In this document: piece after piece, positions 1-12,267 of the stretch
How positions within the stretch are numbered: the first letter of the stretch is position 1
How the letters are laid out: each line of letters opens with the position of its first letter
Origin: Todiramphus chloris collaris
Taxonomy: Eukaryota; Chordata; Aves; Coraciiformes; Alcedinidae
Direction: 5' to 3'
Assembly: GCA_025345505.1 (NCBI GenBank)
Contig: JANVCC010000270.1
Span: 186,531-250,530, forward strand
Length of the DNA: 64,000 nucleotides
Notes under the pieces: model-generated
The model's input: only the letters and a program-made list of their open reading frames with translations
What the model was told of the DNA's origin: nothing
The model's database searches: none
Made by a program: the position numbers and the translations under genes

Positions 1-339
1 GAGACACAGTATTGCCAGTGGGAATTAGTCTTACAGTGGTAGAAACAGAACTCAAACTGCCACATCAAACTTGTCTGGGGGGTGGACAGGTTAATCTCCA
101 AAGATTTTTGGGAAGCAGCACATGAAGTGACCAACTCAAGTGTTCCTCCTGGACACTTGAGACAGAGGAGGCAACTGAAGAACCGAAAACACCATACCCA
201 TGTTTCAAAATGGGCTAAGAAGAGGACTAGATGGTCTGGTTATCTTGGAGTCATTTATTTTGCAACAACATGCAAATCCAGAAGAGATTTAGTAGGAAAG
301 AATAAAGATAAGCACGAAAATGGAAAATGTCATTTTAAG
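1..339. other. intergenic, no gene seen
   Basis: AT-rich sequence directly 5' of the ancient CR1 fragment. It may be an unrecognisable part of that element. The open frame at 82-483 starts with GTG and has no recognisable product. Confidence 0.5.
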
Positions 340-935
340 TCTTATTTGGTCAGAGTCTGGTCATGCCAGACTAACGTCATAGTGTTCTTCAATATGACTG
401 TTCTCTCTAGACAAAGGAAATACAGTGTTCTGGATTTCAGTAAAACAGTTGTTTTGGTGCCATCTGAGGAAGTGTCTGCTTAGGGAAGGAAAAGGGGGAT
501 TAGTAGAGAAGCCGTAAGATGGCAAGAAAACTGGTTACAGCAGAGATGACAGCAGACTGTGTCAAGACGGGAAGTATTGGGCTGGAGATAGGCTATTAAT
601 GGAATTCCTCAAGGACTGGTTTTGGATCAAAAAGTAGGAGTAGGCTTATGAAATGCATTGATGACACAAAGTTGGCAGGCACTGTCCATTCAGAGGAGGA
701 CTAAAATACCAAGCGAAGAGAACTGCATGACCTTGAGGATGGAAGTAAGGGAAATGAATAGCACATAGTGCAAAATCCATCTATTCAGGGTGAATAATGG
801 TAATTTTAGTTGGAGAAATACATCTGGAAACAATGGAGGAGAGGGAGGCATACCTGGACATACCAGTTAAATGCAGAATGACTATGATCCCCAATCAGGG
901 ATGCATCTCAGGATGCATCTGAGATAACTAAACCA
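340..935 (+). mobile_element. ancient CR1-type LINE fragment (reverse transcriptase region)
   Basis: Heavily diverged sequence whose order matches the reverse transcriptase part of CR1 elements of the old amniote type. It has a segment like the 'actaa.ctgatag..ttctttga' region (about 372-400), a 'ggatttcagtaaa' motif (432-444), the 'ggaattcctcaaggactggttttgg' region that encodes the GxPQGSxLG-like turn (about 600-625), the 'gatgacacaaagttggcagg' FADDTKL-like segment (659-678), and 'cagaatgactatga' near 874-887. Many stops and indels remove any coding capacity. Boundaries are approximate, and it may extend further 5' than 340. Confidence 0.6.
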
Positions 936-3793
936 TGCAAAGTGGGGAAAAAATATCCATCTCCAGTCTGTACTCAGGACACAATTCTTGAGTGAGTATA
1001 AGTATCTATTATTGTGTAATTGTTGTTCTCCAGGACTTGTTCCAGCAATACTTATCCATGAGTGAGATGGTGAAGACTGTCCTGCCATTCTTTATAAACA
1101 TAAATGACAGTCATGGAAGCTCAATTCTACAAACAAATTGTCAATCACCAGATCAGTAACAATCTGTGCCTGGCTTTCATGCCCTTCCTTAGATTTTATG
1201 CCTCTGTCTGATATAGATCTAGGTCTCACTGCATCTGTTTGGAAAAAAAAAGTTTCAGTCAGGCTAATAGTAGCACAACTATGGTGCTATATGTCAAGAA
1301 AAGGGAAAAAAAGATGAAGAACTAAGCAAAGGCTACAATCCTCCAGCTGACACCTTGTTCCTATTATACAGTATTTATGTGTGGCACTTATGATGGGAGA
1401 CAGCATTTTGGCTTTGGGAAAAAGTTAGAATTTGTGCCACAAAATAAATGCTTGGAGCTGATTTTCAGCTCACCTTTTAACATGGTGCAGATTTTATATA
1501 TTATGTGCCTGTGGAGCTGTACAGTGGGTAACGGTATCACAGCATCATATCATTTGTAAATCACCATGAGGTACATCCAAATGGCAAATTAAGTCCATTC
1601 AAAGAATTCAGACCTTGACCGACCAGAAATCATCAGTCCCAGCAAATACTGTCCTGCACCACATCCTCAGTTTTGCTTTTGTTCAGGCTGTGAATGCATG
1701 TTCTGCTTCTTGTAACATTGCACTGACGGATCCTTTTTCACCTGCAAGTTTTTTCACAGAGTCTTGAGACATAGCAGGGAAAGCCATGTGCTCAACCTCT
1801 TTTCTGCCTGGGATAAATTTCTTCAGACAGATGTCCCTTGCCCCTAGAACCTGGAGTCTAACAACAAGTGAAGGAGAAAATAAATGGGCAGGAAAAACTT
1901 AGTATTTAGTTTAGCAATTCATTGTGGATCGGTTGCACATGTAGTAAACTGAGCATTCGCTTTTAGCTTTAAAATATTTGCATATGGATGAAGTCTTGGT
2001 ATGAAGGGGTTTCACTGTCCTTGCTGGAGTGTTCCACTCCACTGCCTCCTAGGCAGGGGCAGGAGTCCCTGGCAGTGGGGCGCAGTGGACAGTATAACGT
2101 AAAATAAAAAATTTTACTGTGGGCCTAGATTCTGAGTGTCCCAAAGCTTGAAGAATTTTAGTAAAGGACTTTAATTCTGATCATTCAAGCTACTGTGAAA
2201 GGCTCATTTCCAGGAAAGGATCTAAATATAGATCATAAATATAACCAGTTTTGGAGGGTAGAAAATACACTGGTCATCATTGAATTTGATGGCAACCACT
2301 GAATTTAGGATGCTTGGGTCAGGGTGAGCTTGGATAGAGGTTCAGGTCAAACCACAACTAGCAAGAACTGATCAGCACTCCCTGGTATGTGTTGCACTGC
2401 ACTTGAGAAGGTCAGTTTGAATCTGGAGTCTCAGTTTTGACACTAAAGTGATTTAACTTGTTCACAGAAATCTAAGTTGAATTATTCTTCACATAGCTAG
2501 CTCCAAGGTGCATGTCACAATGCATCCCTAAGGTTTTTTTTTCCTTTCTTCTTCATTGTTTCACACGTCATACAAATTCCTTCTTTAACTGATAAGAAGA
2601 CAATTTTTTTATGCATTTGGTATAAGCTATCATTGCTTGGTTTGCAGAGTATATATTGTGGTGCTGCAATATGTCTCATTGTCACTGTCCTTCTATGAAA
2701 ACGGAAGAGGAATTTGTCCTGAAGTTGGTAATATATTACGAATAAATAAACATACAAATAGGTAGTTCTGCAGTTCCTCACCCTCAAAGTTGACTATTTT
2801 AGCCTTCTTTTTTCTTAAATGGCTCCTCTTAGCTGTTACATGGGTGGGTGGACAGATGTTTGCAATTATGTCCCTATATGTGGTCCACAGGTATGCCAGA
2901 GCTGAGCAATCTGGCGCTTTGTTAAATATTTTCAAGTAACCAGCTGCCGCATTTCCCTGTGCAGCCAAACCACACCAAATGGAAATGTACTAAAAGAGAT
3001 GGGTAAAGTGAAGCACTTTTTTAAAAACAGAAAAATGACTCATGCTCATAAAATATAATTACTGTAGTAATTCTCTAAATATACTGACCAATGATTGGCG
3101 GAAATTTCAATTGACCATTCATTAGAGTAATTTTTTTTTTTCCCCCTGCAAATTTTTACACTCGTAATTGCTTCAGCCTACCAGCAGGCTGGAACCAGAA
3201 AGAGGGATGAAAAGGACCTGCACATCCACAAACCGGGAGTACAGCCCACAGCAGGATCTTTTAGGTACGTCCCGCACATTGCCACGTCACACACCACATT
3301 TGCAATCACCTTTGAGCAGCGGTAGACTGGGATCAAATTTTCTTTTGCTAAACACACTTCAGCAGGTTGTGTTGTTTAGTATTTGGTCATAAGATGCTCA
3401 GAAAGAAAAATACGTTGTGAAATAAGGACAGTGGAAATTCCCAGATTTCATAAATATCTACTAAGTATACACTGATGACATGCTTTCAGTTTTGCTGGCA
3501 TCACAAGCAGCTATGTAATTTTTTTCCAGTATCTTGTAATGGACCATAATTCCATGAGCTATTTTTGGGAAACTACCTAAGATAACATGGGACACAAGCC
3601 CTAAATATGTACCTGTGTTATTTCTCACTGCTCTGGGCATCATTCGCCACTGCACTGTGCCTTTGTCTACCCCATTTACTTGAGCATAGAGCAGGTACAA
3701 ATCAAGTGTAGAAAATGCAACTAGACAGAAATGCAAAGGTCTATAATGAAGCAAGTGTGAGCAGTCAACAGAAGTTGAGGTACTTTCATGTCT
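936..3793. other. intergenic, no gene seen
   Basis: AT-rich unique sequence with short homopolymers (for example a T run near 3129). Small open frames only, none recognisable. Confidence 0.6.
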
Positions 3794-3825
3794 TACACAT
3801 GTGTGTGCACATATGTGCACACACA
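3794..3825. repeat. alternating purine-pyrimidine tract with a 26-bp perfect palindrome
   Basis: Positions 3800-3825 equal their own reverse complement (centre between 3812 and 3813; half-site TGTGTGTGCACAT). The whole of 3794-3825 alternates purine and pyrimidine, the pattern that favours Z-DNA or cruciform extrusion. Confidence 0.9.
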
Positions 3826-4330
3826 GGCTGCTGGTATTAGACCAGGATTCTGAGGGAGCTTCCGAGCTCCACTCGTGATGGAGCCTCCAGAGAGCAGCCT
3901 GTGTGCAGTTATGGTTGTGTTTGAGGAGAAATGCAGATGGAGCAAAGTGTGTATGTGTTATATTTCTTGCTGTGAAAAACTGTATTTTTAGAGCATTGTC
4001 TACTCAATAAATAGTTCCAGAACCAAACTTGAGCTTGGCAGGCTCTGGCTGGCAGATCTGTTTTCTTACTTGTCGAAATAAGTGCAGAGAAGGCCGTTAG
4101 GAAACTGTCTTATTCATGTGCTTTTTAAGTAAGGTAAAGAATTTAATATCAAGAGAAGACAACTGAGAAAGAAGTAGTGCACAAGACTGATAGATGCAGA
4201 TGAGAAAGACTAGCGTCCTGCATTTGGCTCCCTGTGCCTGTACACACAGAGGCCAAAACTGCGCGTATCCAGAAGACAGAGACTGCAGGTTTGTGCAGTC
4301 TGTACACCTGGCTGAAGCAGGATCCACTGA

Positions 4331-4655
4331 TCTCCTTTTTCTTTCTTTTTTTTTTTTTTTCCTCTTTTTTCTCTTTTTTTTTCCTCTTTTTTTTCTCTTT
4401 TTTCTCTCTCCTTTTTTCCCTCTCCTTTTTTCTCTCTCCTTTTTTCTCCCTTTTTCTCCCTTCTTCTCCTTTTTTTCTCTTTCTTTTCTCTTTTTTCTCC
4501 TCTCTTTCCTCTCTTTCCTCTCTTTCCTCGCTTTCTTTCCTCTCTTACCTCTCTTTCTTTCCTCTCTTTCCTCTCTTTTTTCTTTCTTTTTTTTTCTCCT
4601 CTTTTTTTTTTTCCTCCTCTTTCTCCCCTTTTCTCTCCTTTTCTCTTTTTTTTTC
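4331..4655 (+). repeat. 325-nt polypyrimidine tract (CT-rich)
   Basis: All bases are C or T except G at 4530 and A at 4547. It is made of runs of T with CTCTCC-type interruptions and short CTCTTTC repeats (about 4500-4580). Such tracts can form intramolecular triplexes. The long Ser/Phe/Leu or Lys/Glu/Arg open frames across it are compositional artefacts. Confidence 0.95.
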
Positions 4656-6239
4656 ATGACTGGCTTTATTGAATGCCCAAGTTCCCAGTCCCAAGAGAAA
4701 CCTCCCTAACTGAACTCTGCTTATTCAACTTTCATTCCTTAGCCATGACATTTTGTGTGGGAGAGCTTGGACTATTTCTCTAAATGGTGTCATTTTCAAT
4801 AGCTTGACTGAGCTCTTTCAGGTGACTCTGAAGTCTGTTTGGGAATCTAAACACAAGCCACCAAGACCAGTTGGAATTTCTAAAAGGGACTTTTAACAGC
4901 AAAGGGATCCATCTCATTCTGACAATGGGATTTTATATTATTACGAGGTATAGGGTTTTGTAATCAGTGAGGTCATACAATGATGTTCATATTTAAATGT
5001 GGTAAGAGTCTAATAATAAATAAAATAATCCAGATTTATAAGTCTTTCTTCTTTAGATTCTGCACTATAAATGAACCATAGAGACAAATGCCTAGTCAGT
5101 TTTGTGTCCTCCAACCAACTCATCCTTCAGAGTACAGAGACAAAGTGCTGTCTTAAAATTGAGACTTGTTACATTGTCTGTCCAGTTACCTGAAAACCGC
5201 TACTCTTTAAAAGCTGAGCCAGATGTGCTTTAAGAAAAAAAAAAAACCATCAGAGTGACCTAATTTCTGAAAGCATTATAAATATTTTGGAAGCAAAGTG
5301 TATTGCATTTAAGCAATTCATATAGTTACATAAGGCATCTGAAAGTGTTTGGGTTATAACAATGCAAAAATAATAGAATTACTTACTTTCAATTAAATCT
5401 TGGTAAAAATACAAACTCTTCCACCGGATAGTCCAGAATGTGCAGAAACCATAGATGGTGCAAACAGGGCTCGAGGGAAAAGGCTTTGCAATGAAAGAAT
5501 GGCAAAATGGCAAACACCACACCCACACCATAAAACTATAATAAAGCGATATGACAGCTTGCGCTGATGAAGCTGACATTTTGTGGCAAAGAACAGCTTC
5601 ATTCCACCCGTTCTGGCAGCCTTTTATTTCTGTTGGTTTTTGCAAGTGTAGATGTGTGGGAGGAAAGTCCCTTTGGTTCCAATTTTTAAAACCATGTAAC
5701 TTTCATAAGCAGCAGAACCAAGTAAACACCAGAGCTTGTCAGAAATTGCCTCAAGCTTGAGACCAGCATCAAGGTGTTATAAACACCCAGTAGACACACC
5801 ATGCTGTAGGAATTGCCATCTCTTCTGATTACATACAGAGCTGTGCTCATGTCGCTGTGTTTAGTAAGTACAGCCCTGCAGACAACACAGAGCTCTCAGT
5901 GACTGTGTTCCATTTGAGGTTCTCTAATGAGCCTAAACATTGATAACATTTCAGCCGAAACATGAGGTGTAAAACCAAACAACAAATAATGACATTTTAT
6001 TTTCCTACTTTCATCCACGTTGTTTTCATAAGCTCTTAAATATACTGCTTAAAGCAAGCAAACAAAACCTGAGTAACAGAAGCCGTATCAAAGAGTTACT
6101 CTCTAAAGGATTTCCATTTGGCAGTCCTTTTGAAAGCAAAATCGCTCTTATTTGTGGTAGCATGGGCCTGGTTTTTCCACACATACCATAGATGGTGCTT
6201 GAGGTTGCCTTACTACACTCATATTACAGCAGAGGGGAA
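4656..6239. other. intergenic, no gene seen
   Basis: AT-rich unique sequence between the polypyrimidine tract and the first MIR-like element. No coding, RNA or repeat feature recognised. Confidence 0.6.
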
Positions 6240-6410
6240 GGTCTGATCCATATGCAGCTTCAAGTTGGACCAAGAGGTCTGTGTTCACTGCTGTGTGACC
6301 GCAGGCACGGCGGTGATGGGACACGTACACACCACCTGAGTGTCCTGTCTGTAACCTGGGAACACCCCGATGTGAGGGAGGTGTTGTGAGGATGGGAATC
6401 CACTGGTGCT
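6240..6410 (+). mobile_element. MIR-like SINE (old)
   Basis: Contains 'cactgctgtgtgacc' (about 6288-6300), then 'gtgtcctgtctgtaacctggga' (about 6339-6361) and 'gaggtgttgtgaggatggga' (6379-6398). These occur in the order seen in the central and 3' parts of MIR (ctgtgtgaccttgggcaag, tttcctcatctgtaaaatggg, agggttgttgtgaggatt). Strongly diverged; the edges are guesses. Confidence 0.5.
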
Positions 6411-9400
6411 CCTCAGATGTGGTAACAACAGATGACTTTGAGGCAACTATGGAGTGTTCCTCGGTACACCCCCAAGCCTTTCAGCAGCTTCCATTTAAGC
6501 TGATGCTGCAACTGAACTTGCTTTAGCAGGTGAAATCTCTCTTTCTACAATGTTAAAGGCAGGGGTGAATTTTGTAGGGACGAGTTAATGACACCCCTGC
6601 ACAGACTCCCTTAGGTGTAAGATCCTGCTTCGGTGTTACAGATCTCCATTATGTCACAAAGGATCTTTCTTCTATGCGCAGCTGCAGTAGGCATGGGGTT
6701 TCATGTGGTGTTGCCTGTGTATGAAGTTTTCACTTGCTCTTTTTCTCAAATGCTTGAGAGACATCCATGGAGCTGCCATCTTAGAAGAAGCGATTTTGCA
6801 TTGCCATTGCCACAATAAAGTGGCAAATTCAGCTACTGCACTAATAAAGAAACAAAGTAGGATGGAAGAGAATTTTAAATAGAGGGGGAGAAATGAGAAG
6901 CCCAGAGACAGAGGTGAGCAAAAGCCCAACTATTTCAAACTGGACTAGTGAGCTCTGCACTCTAGTCACTGCCTTTGGGAGCTGCTTACTCTCTTGGCAG
7001 ATACCTCCCTGGTCTGGTTCACCTGGGTGAGGAAAAACACACTCTAAGATGGCTGAGACCCCTTGCAAAACAAAGGGAAGGGGAAAAAACCCAGAAAAAA
7101 ACCCCCAGCAACCTCCTTCTTGGACAACATTTTGGAAAGCCATAAAATCAAATGCAGTTCATAACACACGCTGTGTGATCAAGCAGAGCTTCCCCTTGCC
7201 TGCCAGAACTCTGCCCAGGGACCAAAAGGTCTTTTAAAAATTGCCTGTGGTATTCTAATGTTTGCTTTCCTATGCATTGGAATCGATTATTCTGAGGAAA
7301 TGAACTCAAAACATGTATGTGTTTTAATGTATCATATTCCTGATTACTGGTATTTACACCATATTGCTAAGAAGATTCCCCCTCCTCTTTTATTTATCAG
7401 ATGCTTTATTTAAAACCTTGTATTTTTTTCAGTGACCCATTTCCTCCACAAATCCTTGAAAGTCTCAGATGATTGCAGCATCCTGGCCTTCTCAAACAAA
7501 GCTGACTGCCAACACAGCAATTAATTAACCTTGCCGACCAGCCATGCCCAAGTTTCTTCCATTCAAGGCTCTCTTATATATATAAAATAAATAGCTGAGG
7601 ATGTATTGTGGAAATGGAAATTTGCACTATTGTCTGCTTTAGTCAGCAACCGTTAAGCCTTATTGCTTCACTCATATGGCAAAGCAATAAAGCAAATGTA
7701 AGCTCGTATATAAATAAATCTATCTCATGTCTGTGCAGTTGTTAGAAGCAACGAGGCTCAGCTGGACAACTAATCGATGCCTTTCCCACGAGGAGCGCTT
7801 CCTCTGGCAGAACATCCTGTCCAGACAGCAAATACAATGGGCAAACAGGACCATGGTGAAAGATGCAGAGGCTCAGGAAAGCCAGAGTCTATGTGTCCAT
7901 GAATGAACACAGCTGACCTGTGCTGCCCTGACAAGAAGGTGCGATGCGCTCCCCCTTCTCCAGGGTCCACCAGCCAGTATCATTCAGTCTGATCTATGAC
8001 AGTTGTGAGTGAACCTGCTTATTTGAGTGACTGACCTTGGAAGACATCCCGCCATGACAGCCAGAGAAGGAGATTTAGGAGATCATTAAAACCTTTTACA
8101 CCTTTGCTAATTTGAGGAATGAGCCCTTGCAGACACCCGCGCACATAAAACTTGACACATCCTGTCTAGAAATAATACCCACTGTGTTTATTTACTGAAA
8201 ACTGACAGACATCCTTGTCAGGCTCAAGACTAAACAATTTGTTTGTGTTAGTTCCAGCAATTACCTTCACTGTCTCTAGTCTTTTTAATTTAACATTTCT
8301 AAAAGAATGTAGGCAAAGTTGCTGGTTTGAGAACTGGGCAGATTTAAAATAAAGAATAATATTTTCAAATGTGTCTTTTTTTCCCCCTCTGGGTTGCTTT
8401 AGCATTTTAATGGCAACTGACATCCCACCTCAAGATAGTCCCAGTAGTTATACCTAAAAAAAAAACCAAACACATCTTTAAAAATTGCTGTATTTCTTCT
8501 AGAACTGCAAGTATGGTAGTTCATCAATTATTACAAAAAGTCAATGAAAGACTAAGTCAAAGTTGTTTGTGACCCATATCTGTGCATGCTTGTACTGTAA
8601 AGTCTGGACTTCCTTCAACCAAGAAACTTTTTCCTGGGTTTTGGCAGTTAAATGCAAAAAACTTTGTGGTTTCACAAAGAAGGGTTTACAGTGGAATACG
8701 TACATCTCAATATATATTTCTTTTTCGAAGTACTGAGCTAAAAGGTTGTTGTACAGCAGAAGAGTGGGGAAGCCAACTGTACAGCGGTAGTCTATGCTTA
8801 GGGCTTGTAATATGTTTCTTTGAATGAGACAACACTGTTGGGCAGGCTCCTTTCTCTTGAAAAGGGCCAGGGATTCCCTTTCAATTGGGCCAGAAATACC
8901 AGAGTTTCACACAGCATCAAAAACCTAGCTGGTGAAGCTGAGCCTCAAATTGGCATCAGGGCTAGGTTTGAAGGATGCTTCTGGTTAAGAAACATATTTC
9001 CAGGGGGCTGTCTGGCTCAGAAGAAGTGCTAGGAAATGAATTTGGATTGACAGCATGACTGATTTATCTTCATTTTCTTGTACAATAAGTCCAAGTTTGG
9101 AATCCATTTTATCATAATAAATCCTAGATTTATAAATACTGCTAACTGATATTTTATTAATACAGCTAGAGGACTATCTAATAAAATATTTTGCCTTTAG
9201 GTACCTTTCATCCTGGAGTGCTCTACCACCTGTATCGTATTTTTACAACCTCCCAGCTCCAGGGTGTGCTCAGCAGGCTAAGCCCAGAGCACCCAGTAGA
9301 GATGCAGAGTTACACACACTTCATTTGTACCAGCAGACTTATTGACACCAACAGAGGTAAGGAAAGTCTTGTGTGTTGAGAAGGTTGAACACTTTTCCTG

Positions 9401-9576
9401 ATATTTTTAATGGTCACCCAGGTTACAGAATTTTGGTGGTATCGTTGGACGACTTGTATTGGGCCACTAAAAGACTGGTTCCCAAACAGTGACTAAAGGC
9501 AGCAAGAATAGTAAAGAACAGTTCACATCACTCTTGCATCAGAACAAAAATAATACTTAAGTAGGAAGAAGCCATA
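6411..9576. other. intergenic, no gene seen; AT-rich block near 7.5-7.75 kb
   Basis: No gene recognised. The stretch 7500-7750 has homeobox-like cores (CAATTAATTAACC at about 7519) and TATATATA-rich, CpG-poor sequence of the kind often found in conserved non-coding elements. Conservation cannot be judged from one genome. Confidence 0.4.
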
Positions 9577-10005
9577 TGTCCTGGTTTTGCTGGGATAGGT
9601 TCCTTGGCCAGCCATGGTCTGCAGGCCATTAGAGGTTTGGAGTCATTGAGGGCAGCTGACCTGAGTTGGCCACAGGTGTGTCCAGCCCAGGAACATCACA
9701 CTGGGGATAAAGGGGGGAATTTGGTACTTGGGCTTTTCTTCATCCTGCTACTCCGCACCTCTTGAGATGCTCACTTACTGTTCTGCTTCTGAAGATGTTT
9801 TCCCATTTGTTGTGCCCACTGTACACTTGCTGGGGTAAGGATAACTGTGTATTCTTTATATTGGCATCAGTATTAGTTTGGCTGTTTCATTAAATCCTTT
9901 CTCATTTCAACCTGAGGGCCACATCTCCTTTTCCCCATCCCCCTTCTCTGCTGGGGAGGGGTCTTTGGGTGATAGAACAATTGCTGTAGTTTAGCCCTGG
10001 ATACA
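9577..10005 (+). mobile_element. probable solo LTR of an avian endogenous retrovirus
   Basis: Begins TGTCCTGGTTTTGCTGGGAT, like the TGTCCTGGTTT... LTRs common in birds. Matching features continue: 'gggcagctgacctgagttggcca' (about 9650-9673), a 'ggggataaaggggggaa' stretch that may be the TATA-like region (about 9704), an ATTAAA polyadenylation-like signal at 9889-9894, a C-rich 'ccccatcccccttctctgctggggaggggtc' block (about 9932-9964), and an ending near 'tagtttagccctggataca'. No retroviral genes flank it, which is why I call it a solo LTR. I could not find a clean target-site duplication, so the 3' boundary is uncertain. Confidence 0.55.
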
Positions 10006-10919
10006 AGCTAAACGTAGACACTGTGATGTCACAGCATAGACCATAGTGGGATGATACATCTTTTTTTGTAAAAGTGGGAACGAGAGGGGCAGTCCCTGTG
10101 AGCCTTTGACATTGTACCTGTGTGACCATTGTCACCACAGGCAGTCACATTTCAATGAGTGCAGAGCCTGTGCATCCCTAGGCACTCCCTGCAGGGTCTG
10201 CCAGCCTTCAGTTCAGGAGCTGGCAGCAGGAAGCAAGGATGGGTGGGTGTTGCATCCCACTGGTAGTATTTATCAGGCCACAAAAAACTGAACCAGGACT
10301 GTGAAGGAGAAAGGAGCAGAGCAGCCTGTTTGCTTCATCCAGTGCTGTTCTGCGAGAAATAGCAGGCTAGAAAACGGGCGTCAAGAATTTCAAAGCAGAT
10401 TAGAAAACCCCCCGCACAGCGAATTGTAGACAGCATAACCTGGTCAAACCAGGGATCTTGACAATTCTAGCAGAGTTGAAGATAGTTTTAGGGCAGCAAC
10501 ACAGTAAAGGAGAAGGGGGAGTATGCAGAAGCTCCCCTGCTCCTTGGCACTAGGTGTAAACCATATTGAGATATAGAGACCTCCTTTTGGCTCTCTTCCC
10601 GGTAGAAACTCCGCAGAGTCAGACTGTGAAAAGTACTGAGCTGCCCAAACCTGCTGAATGAATACCCCCGAGGAGTGAAACAGGGAGGTGGTTCTGAAAA
10701 TCCCGGTCAATGGTCTTTTGTGCATTTAGATGCTTAAATAACTTTGGAAATCTGGCTGATTAAGCTACTTTCTACAGGCAGTTAAGTATTCTAAATGAAA
10801 CAGTTTATTAGGCATCAGCACTCTGCTCTGAGTTCATGTTCATTAACCGGAGTGTGGCTGGTTTCACGCAGCCGGCTACAAAGACCTATGGAAATGTGCT
10901 TCTCGGCTGGAAGGGGAGC
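10006..10919. other. intergenic, no gene seen
   Basis: Unique sequence between the LTR and the second MIR-like element. Open frames are short and unremarkable. Confidence 0.6.
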
Positions 10920-11105
10920 TATGCAGTCCAGAGGTTTGGCTCTGAGTCTGGGACTAAGCCGTAGGTTCGGTTGCTGGTTTGGCTTTGGCTGCAGTGCAAA
11001 TCTGGGCAAGTCAGTTCATCCCCATATGCTTCCTGGTTGGAGCGCATAGGCACCAACATAACATAAATAATAATTGAGAGCCCTTTATAGTGGTTGTTAT
11101 TAAAT
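10920..11105 (+). mobile_element. MIR-like SINE (old)
   Basis: A GGTTCGGTTG B-box-like segment (10963-10972), then 'tctgggcaagtcagttcatcc' (11001-11021), then 'aataataattgagagccctttatagtggttgttattaaatta' (about 11065-11106). The order and wording follow MIR from the tRNA-related part to the 3' end. Strongly diverged, so the family call is tentative. Confidence 0.55.
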
Positions 11106-12084
11106 TATAAACAATTGATTAGGTGTTTTTTTTTTAAAATGAAGTTTCTGATTGTCCTCTCACACTTCTAAATATAATTTGTAATCTTGTAAGAGTTACA
11201 AAAATGAGGAAATATAAGACTGAAAGTAGCTGAAGTGCTTTGAGGTAAAACACTGTTTCCCTCATGTAAAAATTATCTCAGAATTTTTACTGCCTTTCGG
11301 ACCAAAAGTGAAGAAAATCAAAATGCAGAATTACTGTATGCAAAAATAAGAACAGCACATAGGAAGGTGTGTGGGAGATATCCTGCATGTGTAAGGATTC
11401 CTTGGCAAAACAGATTTCTGCTGAGCTGGACTTAGCAAGAATTACTCATTGTCTCTCAGCTGGGACAGCTGACACCACTATGACTGTGCAAACATGTGTA
11501 ACGGATGATTCTGCCGTAACTGAAGCAAACCATTTCTGTGGGGCCTTGCAACCTTTACAGCCCATATTTACATGAGATGCATCCATTCACGAAAGAGAAG
11601 AAAGTCACTGGAGTCAGTTAAGTAAAGCGGACTGCTCAGAGCTGGCGCTGTGCCACCCATCCTTGGGCAGGGCGTGCACCTTGTCCTTGGGGACAAATGA
11701 GAGCCACCACGGGATTGTGAGCTAGGACACATGGGGGACCCTGACTGTCACCAAAAAATAATAAATAAATTCCCCAAATCAGATCACTTATCTCGCTTAC
11801 AGTGACTGGCATGCAGGATTTTCAGTACAATGGAGTGATCTTGAAAAAATGAGACAAAGGGTGATTTGTCTTATTTTGTCAGTTCTGCGTTATCATTTAT
11901 TCTAGCAGAACACAGCAATTGGATGAAAGTTGCTCCACTCACAAAAGCAAGGCACCTGTCACTTATTTCACAAGTGTCAGAAAAGAACAAATATGTCATT
12001 TTAAGGATGTGCAATTTCCAATCCTATGATTTTTCTGGGATGGTTACTCCTACCTGTGTAAACCTGTAAAGCCTTCAGGAGCAA
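11106..12084. other. intergenic, no gene seen
   Basis: AT-rich unique sequence. Nothing recognised. Confidence 0.6.
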
Positions 12085-12267
12085 ATAAAAACCTCAATAT
12101 GAAAAGGGAAAGAAAAATGGAAAAGCAAAACAAAGGAGAAGAGGAAAATGGAAACAAAGAAAGGAAAAGAAATGGGAAAAACACAAAGAAAAGAAAAAAA
12201 ATTACAAAAGGCAATATTAAAGAAGAAAATGGGTAAAAAAAAAAAAGAGGAGGAAAAAAGACAAAAG
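12085..12267 (+). repeat. A-rich purine tract
   Basis: About 180 bp dominated by A and G (AAAGGAAAAG-like words), including a 14-A run at about 12234-12247. Low complexity with no coding potential; the family of origin is not recognisable. Confidence 0.85.

Noticed and set aside
4097..4709. Lys/Glu/Arg-rich (minus) and Phe/Leu/Ser-rich (plus) open frames
   Set aside because: Translation of the polypyrimidine/polypurine tract.
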